A stretch of 64,000 nucleotides of DNA, taken from contig NW_024037058.1 of the NCBI RefSeq assembly GCF_015706575.1, positions 12,669,547-12,733,546 on the forward strand, written 5' to 3'. This stretch comes from Patiria miniata (Eukaryota > Echinodermata > Asteroidea > Valvatida > Asterinidae). A program made the translations under genes and the position numbers. The notes beneath the pieces were generated by a model. It saw only the letters and a program-made list of their open reading frames with translations. It was not told where the DNA came from and searched no databases. This document shows positions 34,501 through 46,500 of this stretch, piece after piece (position 1 is the stretch's first letter; every line of letters begins with the position of its first letter).

Positions 34501-37500
34501 TATACTCCCCAGGGAGCTGAGATAGTATTTGGAATGCTTTAATTGGTCCAGGGGCGGATCTAGGGGGGGGGGGGCAACGGGGGCCTTTATTGACTGCCTT
34601 TATTGTGACGTGACGTCACAATAAAGGCAGTCACTGTGTACACCACCATCTTTTCCTAAAATAAATATGGTTAAAGTGGTCACAAATTGCACCTTAAGCG
34701 GGCCCCGAACCCCTCGCCGTAACTTTATGGACCCACTTTTTGGGGGACCAGATTTTTTTTGCCCCCCCCCCTAAAAAATAAGGTGTTCTGGATCCGCCCT
34801 TGAATTTGTCCAATGATCAGGGGTAGTAATAATTTCAAGCACTTTGATGTGAGTTTAAAAGCGTTATATAAGAACATGTTGTTATTATTATTATTATTTA
34901 TTAGGAGTAAAACAGCCATTTTTACCAATGCTCTCACCATGAATTAAGCCATAGATACCATACAGAGGGATTATAGCCATGTATGCAACCTTAAAGTTGG
35001 TCCAACAAAGTCCAGCAGTGTGCAGAGGAAATTTGTTGGTTTCAGAAAAGGTATCCTAATGCAAAAAAGTACCCCTATTAAATTGTGTTTAATTTTAGCA
35101 GAATGATTTTCTAGAAAACTTTTGAAAAAGACAGAGTGTGTACTGTGTAAGGTGAATTACCATGAGCACATAAATCTGACGTGGAACACAGTAGCACATT
35201 GGGGTACACTTTTCTCATGACCATGGCACACACTAGTTTTTCAATAATGTGCAGTGGGCAAGCCCATCTGAATATGCTCAACATTGCAGTGGAAATGGTG
35301 CCGAGTGAAGTTTACATGTACTTTACTTTATTGTTTTTTTTACTACCAATGGAAACTAGTAATACATGGAGTCAATAACTTCAGTTGAGTTTGTTGTCCT
35401 TCCAAGTTTAAGTGGACCCTGCACACAGAGAATAACAACTAAAATTCACGTGTCAATATTAAATTTAGGACTACCCTTTGTTCCCTGGAAAAATTAGGTC
35501 ACAATCTTGACTGTTTGTTCCCTGTCAATTTATAACTTATCAGAAAAATATGACAGGTTCATTGAACATGTTTTTACTACTAGATAAACTTCCAAATTCT
35601 GTGCAAATATAACAACCAGGTGGTCAACGGAAGCCAGGGAACAATTATGGGGGGGGGGGGGAATCAACTTTAGTGGTACACTTCTTAGGGTCACTGACTT
35701 TCTACTCCACCGGAAAACAGAACAAATTCCAACATTTTTGAAAAAAAAAACATATTGAATGCACAAACGAGATACATAAGAAATGAAAAGAATTTCTTTA
35801 CACATTTTTAAATTCACAATGTTTGTATTTTGTTGATTCAAATTCTGCAGCAAAATTGTTTGATGGAAAACCTGTCTCATATAGTGGGCAACCCATTTTT
35901 TAGCACATTTTATTCAGTGAAACAGAATTTACAATTATATTGAAATGAAAAAAACAATCATTTTTGCAGGATCCACCACTTTTAACACCTGTTCTGCTTA
36001 ATAGAGTATTCAAAGATCAATTCAGTAACTTGTAACTAACATAAATATATATTCTGATGACATAAACTTCAACTGGGAAGGGGTCTTTCTTTGCCAAAAT
36101 GAAGAGTGAAGTTGCTAATTCGAACTTTAACAAGTTAAAGGGATTTGAAAGAATGCTGAAAAAATCCTAGACATGCAATGTAACTCGGAAATGTAGCCAT
36201 TTAGGGGAGAAAAGGGTTAAGGGTTATTTAAAAGTACACAAAAGTGTATGCTTTTTAATCTGTAATTTTCATGTTAAATAAATATACATGTGATTGAATT
36301 CCAAGATTAACAACCTTTTTTGAGTATTTGATCTTTTAAAATACAGGTAATTTAACTTGAAGAATAATTTTTTTTCTCAAAGATGACGATTGAGATCTGG
36401 GCTGTTTTGCCAAAGCCATCATTCATGTACCATACATACGGTACCGTGCTTACTGCAGCAGATGATTTTGCATTAATAAAAATATATTTCATGGTTTAGC
36501 AAGGAGTGTTTACTTGTGTGTAAGGATTCTGTGCTTACCGGTGCACATATTCTGTGATTGTTCTGTGAGCAAATTCCATGGTTCGCAGAGCCATGAAATT
36601 GGGCTGTGGTCTTGGATCACGGATTACCCGCATTACAAACTATGGTACCAACGGAAATGTCCAAAAATGCGTCACTTGACGCATCTTTGGAAATGGCCTT
36701 CTTGATTGTTTTCTTCGAAATGACAGCATGCCAGAAAGAATAATTTCACAGGGAGTTTATTGCCATCCCCATCTTTAAACCAAGTAAGCTTTCAAACAAT
36801 AATTTCGTGAGCTACGTTTTGGATATACATGTACATGTATGTACAAATGCAAATGATCCACTCTAAGTTAATACAAACCTGACAATATTCTATATATCTT
36901 GCAGGGGTTGGGTATGCAACGACTATAGTGGCCACTCTCTGCAATCAGTACTACATTGTCATCCTAGCCTGGGCACTGTATTACTTTTTCAAGTCAATGA
37001 CATTGGAACTGCCCTGGGCTACCTGCGGAAATACGTGGAACACGGATCAGTGCATAGAATCCAAAGAGGAGGTGATGATTGTAATGCCTTTTCTTAAAGA
37101 TGCGTTCCCGTGCTATTTCAAATTTCGAAATTTCGAAGTTTATAGTTATTGAATTATTTCTTTTTTCTCCAACAGTCAAATTATTTGTGGCTCAACAATA
37201 ACTCTGCTCTCACAGGGCGGGGTCATTTGTGTGCAAAATGAAAGCCTTTTTTTTTACAAAAATTGGGGGAAAAGTATTTTATTTATCATTGAAAACAAAA
37301 TATATAAGTTGAACAGTCTTCTATGCAAACAAAACAAACAGATCTTCCCTTTAACAAGTACAGTTTAATTTTTGAAAGCAGACTTTCCTTGGCATAAATG
37401 CCTAGCTGCAGTTTGTGACGTCACTTTAATAGGTGACAACAGAGGAATATTTGTTTAAAAATGAGTTTCATGCATTCCTTGAATGAACTGATACCCCTCT

Positions 37501-40500
37501 TTCGTACAGCTTCCAAACTCACTGTTAGATGCAAAATTATAGTCTAAAACTTTATAGTATAATTTATAATGTAAACAGTTGATAACACAAATTTGCAAAC
37601 CTGAACATTGTTGTTTGGTCGTTTCTCCATTTCAAGCTCTACCCATACAAGCATCTGGTTTTAACAGTTGTAACCGTGATTGGAGCAAAGGCTTTGACCC
37701 TCAAGGCCAAGGCCAAGGCCAAGGCTTTGACCCTCAAGGCCAAGGCCAAGGCCAAGGCTTTGACCCTCAAGCCTCGAGGCCAAGGCCAAGGCTTAACCCT
37801 CAAGGCCAAGGCCAAGGCCAAGGCCCTGTTTTATGAAATGACCACTGATATAGAACTAATTATAGTCACATGAGTGACACATCATCACGCAAGGGCGGAT
37901 CCAGAACACAATTGGGGGGGGGGGAAAGAAATTTTGGTCCCCCAAAAAGTCGGTCAAAAAATGACGGCTTGGGCTTCGGGGCCCCGAAAAAAATTTGGAT
38001 TCGAGATGCTCTGTGGTGCGATTTGAGGCAATTTCTGACCATTTTAACCGATGTTTTTTGAGGAAAAGATGGTGGTGTACTCATTGCCTGCCTTTATTAC
38101 GACGTCACATAACAAAAAATGGTTTCGTTTTTTTTTGGGGGGGGGGGGGGGGCATGGCCCCTTTTGGCCCTTATCTGCCCTTATCATCACAAATTGCTCG
38201 TTACGAAGTACAACATTTCTTTAATTGCAATCAACATGCTCGCATAGGTCTACACCGTGTTATGACTGCACTGTATCTATTAAAGTATAAGTTCAGGTCT
38301 TCATTATGGTTTAACTAAACAAAATAATGATTTACTTCTATATTGACACACAATTCTCCCAAGTGTAACAAAAGGGGGATCCAAGAAACTGATTTGGGAA
38401 TTTTTTATTTGCTGGCCCAACATGGTCAGAAATATCAGCATTATCTAAAACAGATACATGCAAATCTTTAGCACTTATCAGGGAGCCATATACAACCAAT
38501 CAGATCTATTCCATAGTTATATGCAATTAAAGTGATCATCTCATTAGCCCCACAAGTGTACGGAATATTTTTGCAGCAAATCTACTACAATGGTAACATA
38601 TGTGATGCTACAAAAGTGGAAGAGTGCCCAACACACAAATCTACAGGGTGCTTCCCTCCTCCATGGTAATACAATTAAAATGGTAACAGCAAAATTTCGA
38701 ACAGATTTATCTGGAAAATGCAAAAATCTATGGGCCTTGAAGAGCCTTGACTCAAAATTGCAAGGCCCTGAACCCTCAAGGCCAAGGCCAAGGCCAAGGC
38801 TTTTGCCCTCAAGCCTCGAGGCCAAGGCCAAGGCCCTAAAATCCAGCCTTAAGGCAGCCTTAAGGCCAAGGCCCAGCATCAAGGCACTACATCACTGACC
38901 GTGACACTTGTTTTCTAGGGATCTAAAGTTGAATGCATGAACTACACTGTTGTTAACGGAACCAACTACACGGACTACATGTACGCACTGCCTGATGAAT
39001 TCACAGAGGAGGTGAATCTCACCAACTTCAATGAAACACTGTTGCCTGACTGTGCCGATGTAATTGGGTCCCGTGTGTCTTCTGTGCAGGAGTTCTGGGA
39101 GTAAGTATTAAAGGGCCTGTGCAATGTAATTCTTTTGATGCTATCCTTAAAAATGCACCTGATTTCCATTTAACCTCATTTTCAATTTTCGTTTTGCCAT
39201 TTTGGTGCCCTCTTGGTTCTTATGTAGCTGGAGTTACCCAGCCCTAAATTTTATCATTGGGTTGTCATGACAACCCAATGATAAAATTTAGGGCTGGGTT
39301 ACTCCAGCTAGTTCTTATGCTAATGCAAATTTCCTTATTCATGAGCAAAACTGTGATGTCATTCCAGGCAAAAACTTCAATGCTACAGCGATTTCAGCAC
39401 AAAACGTTTCTAATATTTTTGATATTTTGCCGCCATAAATGTCCTTTCTTTGGTGATTTGTTGCTGTGTAAGTACATGGCAGTAAGCAAATGATCAACTC
39501 TTCCTGACAAATGTTTTCAGTGAGCAAATTTGGGGTCCACAATTTGAACAGAAAACCCCTAAACTGTCTTCCTGAAATGACATCATAGCATCAGAACTCT
39601 GAGTCGGACTCGAGTCGAGTCATTGACTCGAGTCATTACAACTCTGAGGGATGGATGGTTTGGTCTACGCATAATTGAATAGGAGCTGGTTGGATTTTGC
39701 ATATAGCAGGTACCATTTCGAGCTGATTTTTTTTCTTGAAAGAAACAAGGTGCTGCAGTTATCAGGAGGACTTGATGAGATTGGCACGCTGGTCTGGCCC
39801 CTGGTGCTGTGTCTCTTTCTAGCCTGGGTCCTTGTGTATTTCATTGTATGGAAAGGGGTCAAGAGTTCAGGCAAGGTAAATGAATATTCATAAGTTACTG
39901 GAATGAATATTAATATGTTGCCTGGAAGTTTAAATATTCATGAAGTTAGGCAAGGCCTTGATCATATGTAATTTAGACATCAAATGTTTCAGTTTTGAAG
40001 AAAAAGCTCCTAAATTCCAGAAAAAGAACTTTGCTTAGATATACTTTGTAAAATGTATTATTAAGGTCTGAAAGGAAAGAGAAGTAAACATTTATTAAGC
40101 AAACTCTAAGATAAAGTGATGATAAAATAATAGTGTAGAGATGATAAAATAATAGTTGTTGGCACAAATGTTTAAACACATGCACATTTATATAGTACCA
40201 CCGACATGGAACTAAATAGTAAATGGTGAGGAATATGATAAACGTTTTTCAGTGAATGATGGATGGCCAGCAATAAGGTTCCGGGCCTGGAAATTTGAGC
40301 AATTCATGACTTTTTGTCCTGCAGCGCCATTTCAATCCTGATCTTAAACTGCTATTTGAAATTGTAGTCCAACAGCAGTTGTTTGTTTTGCTGCTAATAT
40401 GCTAATATGAAACAGTTCAGCGTGTTGTCTGTACACTTCTTGGGAGTGTACCACGTAAGGGATTGAAGCATTCATCGTGGCAGCGTATGGTTCAGAATAA

Positions 40501-43500
40501 CCCGCACACTGAGCAATAATTTTGGACAATAAACTTACACATGTACTACAGCCGTTACTCTAGGAGGATGCTTCTGAGTGACACTGATCACTTGCTCAGA
40601 TTTGTCTGTAATTATTTCTGCACAGGTTGTGTACTTCACGGCTACCTTCCCATACGTGGTACTGACCATCATGCTGATCCGTGGTGTCACACTGCCTGGA
40701 GCTGGCACAGGGCTCTTGTTCTACCTCAGACCTGACATATCCCGCTTGAAAGATGCTCAGGTACAATTTACATGACATTTGCTGTTTCTTGAACACTTGC
40801 AATGATGAATGAGAAAAACGTAAAACAGCTCTGTACAGGAGTGCTCAATGACTGACAACTTCATAAGTTTGTACACGTTTAAAGTCCAAATGTTCCTCAT
40901 TTTCAAAATAAATATGTGACAATTTGCTCTGAATCACTGCTTCCGCCCTGCCTTTGAATCTCAGTACACTCTTGACATTTTTGAATTGGGATGAGATATG
41001 ACAAAAGGCATAGTCTTGTCACTTTCACACATATGCCACTTTGTCACTCAATGTAAATGAAGCTATGACCAAAAAAGTGCTTGATTTCAAAGAGTGCTTT
41101 TGACCGGACCACAGAATAGGGTAAAAAAAAATGTCTTTTTAAAACTGATATTAACGCCACCAGTGAAGTGTTATTACTTAATAGATGAACAATAATTATC
41201 ATACTTTTTGAAACGTTACTTTCTTCTCTTGTTGGAGTTAGACTTGAAAATCTTCATTGTTGTCTAAGATAAAGCCACATAATTATCGAAACATCTTTAA
41301 GTTGCTGCAGGCTGGGATACAGATCAGACTTTTCAAATAAACATTTTACAGTATAGCTCTTTTTATTGGAATACTGTTTCAATTTCAGATGTGTATGTTT
41401 TCTCAAAAGACATTATAAAAACGGCGCTTTAAATAGGCATAAGTTAGTATGTGTAATAATTGGGCTAATCTATCTAATTCATGCAGATTGTGACTATTTT
41501 TCACATACTACCCGCCAAACCCTACCCCCCCCCCCCCCAAATGCTTGTTTCTCTTCTGTAGGTGTGGATTGATGCCGGGTCACAGATATTTTACTCCTAT
41601 GCCGTTGGCTTTGGGACACTGACCGCACTTGGCAGCTACAATAAATTCCACAATAACTGCTACAGGTATGACTATCCTCAGTTGTACAAATCCCTGTTTT
41701 TATTTCCCGTCGAGTTGTGGGGACAAGGTACAAATGTTATTATCTTACCCATTGATATCCCCGATTATGGGTTAAAGAGCAACATTTCTTCACATCTAGA
41801 GTTTTAAGTATGTCTATCAAGTTTTTCTGTGAATCTGAATGTTTTTACTGTGTTCCTATGCAGAACATATCATCTGAGAAGCTTTTATTGACTTGTCTTT
41901 TGATTAGTTTGCTCATTTCTTTATGGGCTCCGTGCACAAGTACCCCTTGAACAGTAAAGAAGGGAGAGTAGGGGGTGACTACATGGAGTCGTGCATACTT
42001 CGAGCTGTATGCCCTCGGATCCAAGGGGGCCAAGGGCGGATCCAGGGGGCCAACTGGGGCAGTTGCCCCCCCCCCCCCCAAAAAAAAAAAACGAACCCCT
42101 TTTTTTTTAAAGTGATGTCGCAATAAGGCAGGCACTGCGTAGGCCTACACCACCATCTTTTCCTAAAAAAAATAATTGGTTAAAGTGGACAGACATTGCC
42201 TCAGATTGCACCACACAGCATCTCGAATCCACACATTTTTCGGGGCCCGCTTTTAAGTTTTTTGACCAACTTTTTGAGGGACAAAATAAAATTAATTTTA
42301 GGCCCCCCAAAAAAATTGTGTTCTGGATCCGTCCTTGGCGGGAACCAGTGCGTGCACACTGAGTGTGCCGTCATGGGGCTCCATCTCGAAGAAGGTAAAG
42401 AAGCACACATTCTTGTTTACGCATGGAGCCTATTTCTAGTCTTTTCGGGTTATACAGTGGAACGCCGCCATACCGAACACTGCAATGCCGATTATTTGGC
42501 TATACCCAGCATCCTTGGCTCCCAGTTTTAATGTACAAAACGTACCGAAAACTGTTGTTGAGATAGTCAACAAATCTACCAGTTGTATTAAACGCTATTT
42601 GGGCCACTTTTAATTCCCGAACATCAAACTACATGTAGTTCAGGGTTCGACGTTAATTTTTATTTTCACTAGCCAGGCGGGCTACTGAAACAGACTCATA
42701 ACTAGCCCGCGGGCATTTTCACTAGCCCGCATGTTTTTCTCATAAACAACAATTTGCATATATATAAAACGTGTATTCTGAGGCAATCTTGTCAGTGTTT
42801 TTCATAAATGGATCTAATAATTTAACCCTCAACGGTTAATTCAAATTAGACACAAATTAATACAGGTTTGTCCTTTCATCTTTGCCGTGGCCAAATAATT
42901 GTTGACTTGCCAACCGGGCTACTTAATGAATACGTTGACTAGCCCGCCGCTGTTTTGACTAGCATTTGGCTAGCGGGCTACCGCTAAAGTCGAACACTGC
43001 CATAGTTACATCATGTTCGAATGTTGAAGAGCGATAGATTTTTTTCCCAAGGAATAGAAGGGAAAACCACTCGTTGCTATTAATTTCGTGATGACTCCTC
43101 TTGCGGCCGCGGGATGTGAGAAATGCCAGTTCACTATTAGTCAAAAGAGGGTACCACTGGTTCAAAATCGCTATACCGAACGATTGTTATTACAAACACT
43201 CTCTGTGGATCCCGTAATGTTCGTTAAAAGCGGCGTTCCACTATATAATGTTAGTATTCAGTTGATCATAGATATGGTAATATTATAGCAGATGCTGCTT
43301 ACGACACCGAGGTTGTCTTGCTCTCAAATGATAAAGCGAATGATCAGTTAACCAGTTAAGCTGTTTGTTGATGTTTGTGTGCTGATAATGTTTTAATATC
43401 GGACTTCGAGCTTCCGTGTTTTAAATGTGTAAACACCGTTTTACCCAGTTCTGTCTGAAGGCACATTCGGTGTCAGTGTTACGTCTAAATTAATACATTT

Positions 43501-46500
43501 TTTGCTCATATTTTTGTCAAAGTACATGTACATTCAAATGATTTCAAACTTTCTCAATTATTGAAACACCCTAAGACAAATATCATGTTGAGCAAATTGT
43601 TTAGACTGCATTGATACTTTTAATAACATAACCAAATATTTGGATGTAACATGCACTGTGTCCCAACCCGGTGGAATGACCCACATAGTGTACATGTATG
43701 CAAGATTGCTTAGACTTATTTTTCTTTTCATCCTTTGGAAATAATTTTTTTCAGTTTGTTTAACCTTACTATTGACAGAGACACACTGATTGTGACAGCT
43801 TTCAACTGCTGCACCAGCCTCTACGGAGGTCTGGTGATCTTCTCAGTGCTGGGCTTCATGGCATATGAGCAAGACGTGTCGGTTGGGGAAGTTGCCAAAG
43901 CAGGTAACGTTAACTTAACCATTGCTATGGCGCCACACTATTGTTAAAAGTGTGGATTCTGCGTATAGCCGTCTTCACACGTTACCCGGCCGCCGTGGGT
44001 TGTACCACTTGGTACTTGTTTATTGTCCCTTTTTGTGTACATATAGGTCCAGGGCTTGCCTTCATAGCCTACCCCAAGGCAGTATCCCTGATGCCTGCTG
44101 CTCCGTTCTGGTCTTTTCTCTTCTTCTTCATGATACTGTTAGTTGGTTTAGACAGTCAGGTACATTTTTTTCTTTTCACTTCAAAATCTCAGCAAGGATA
44201 TGGTTAAAGAAGAAAATGCTGGCAAGAGTTTCATTGATGCACCACTTTCAAAATGTAGGATATGAAAGCCCAATGCATAAGCTTTCTTTTAGTACAAGAA
44301 TCATTCAAATCATTCATGTACTTTTCAAGTTACGGAATTTAAACACAACCACCAGTTTAAAGTTCTGTCCACGGATCACAAAAAGGTTCTTTCATCAAAA
44401 CGAACACAAAGCACACAGGGATATGTGTGAATCGTTTTCATTTTGCTGAAAGAACGCACACCTTTTGTGTGATCTGTGGACACAGAACTTTAAAACGGTG
44501 GTTGTGTTTAAAATTTCGTAACTTGAAAAGTACATGTGTGATTTGAATGATTCTTGTACTAAAAGAAAGCTTATGAATTGGGCTTTCATATCCTAGATTT
44601 CGAAAGTGCTACATGCAATAGTCCCGACATTTGGGTTTCATTTCTTTTGACTCACCATGTACATTGTATGTACGTGTATGTATTTATTGAACTATTAAAA
44701 GTGCCAAACTTCACAGTAAAAATGGCAGCTTCCTTAATAAGGGATCTATCTGCTACATGTACATGTAAACAGTATACATGTACATTGTCACAATTTGTGT
44801 ATAGAGTCCAAAACTAGCAAAATTTTGTAAACTTTTTAACCTTTGGCCTTGTATACAAATAATGAATGTTTGTGAGTGCAATGGTAAGAATAATTTCATG
44901 AGGTGACAGATGAAATTATTCTTTCCATTGCACGAACGTGAAACATTCATTATTTGTTTTATATAACACCTGATAAATCCTTGTCATCTGATTGGTTGAC
45001 CTTTAATAGCCAATATATTCAGGTAAAAGTTTGACAAGTTCATCATATTTATGTTAATGCAAACTGTTCAGCAGGTTGAGAACAATCATATTTAATTCAT
45101 CTCGATTTAAAACAGCGCCACCACCAGCAGCAGAGACACCGTGCAATGGAAGTTCTATTCAGCGTGCAATAGAACTTCCATTGCACTGCGTGCCATGCGT
45201 GCGCCGTTCATTGGTACGAATAATTCAATGACATGTGATCAACGATCCACCAATCAGATGATGGGGATTTATTCAGGTGTTGTATAATATCTATTAAACC
45301 ATTGCTATGACGTCACACTATTGTTAAAAGTGTGGATTCGGATCTACGAATCTCTTACACTGGTCACAAAGTGTGGATTCGGAACGAAGAATCTTTAGTA
45401 AAGTGTGGATTCGGAATTACGAATCCACACTTTGAAAACGTCGGACAATTGTAATTCTCCATAATGAGCATGAATAGGACCATCTGCGTGAAAATTTGCT
45501 TTCCGAAAATTACCAATGCATCTTCACTGTCAGATTTTCCGCCGTCACTGCAAAATCTACTTTAGTCAGAAAGACATCGTAGTCTCAACTATCCATTTTG
45601 ACGTATGTGGCGATACACATGCTAAACACGCCAGGAAACAATGTTGCAACCTGACGCCACTTCCGCACTTGTGTACAACGTTTATGGAGAGTCATTTCAA
45701 GTATTTCCTAACAATTTTGGAAACATTTATCAGTCCCAGATTCATGTCTCAGTCTTATTATCAATTTTGCAACAACTAAAATGGCCTTCATTGAGATGAT
45801 ATATGAAGAAAAAAGTGGCGTCAGGTTGCAGCATTCTTTCTTATACTTCTGTTGACGCAATGGTTTAAGTCGAAGAATACACTCGCAAGTGTGGATTCTT
45901 AATTTACGAATTCACTCGGCGCTTCGCGCCTCGTGAATTCTTAAATTACGAATCCACACTTTCTCGTGTATTCTCCTTAACTTAACCACTGGTTTTGGAT
46001 TACAATTTCTGCATCATGGTGTCGCCTTAAATTGTTAGCTATCCCCCAACATGCAAAGTAACGAGCTGTATATTGCCATCATTTCTCCCGCTTTTTGTGC
46101 AGTTTGTTGCAGTGGAGGGCCTGCTCACGGCCTTGGTGGACATTTTCCCGCGTCAACTCAGTGGCGGGCGCCGGCGGGAAATCTTCACACTTGTCATTTG
46201 CTTTGCAATGTTTCTGGCAGGCCTTATCTTTGTCACAAATGTAAGCCTCACTAAAAGTGTATGTCTACGGAAATGCAGCATAATTGTATCTAACCTTGTT
46301 CATTTACACCTGTATGCACCAAAAGGTAAGCTCCTGTTCACAATGCAATGATGTACAAAGGCACTCGCACATCAAATTTGTTTAAAAGACAAGATGGGTG
46401 CTTGAAGAACTCATTTTAAATCAGCAGAAGTTGTAGATTTATATTATACTCACGACTGTCACTTATAATAATACAATAATATCTAGATTTATGTTGTGGA

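Larger units (their letters stand above)
32709..36904 (+). other. SLC6 intron 2
   Basis: A 4.2-kb intron. It holds the SINE fragments and hAT-like MITE described at 34226-34870. The rest is AT-rich with no exon or repeat that I can support. A small internal inverted pair, CCTTTATTGTGACG / CGTCACAATAAAGG, is at 34599-34627 within the MITE. Confidence 0.6.

Noticed and set aside
37579..37873. ORFs rich in Gln-Gly or Lys-Ala
   Set aside because: They are products of the AAGGCC minisatellite inside an SLC6 intron.
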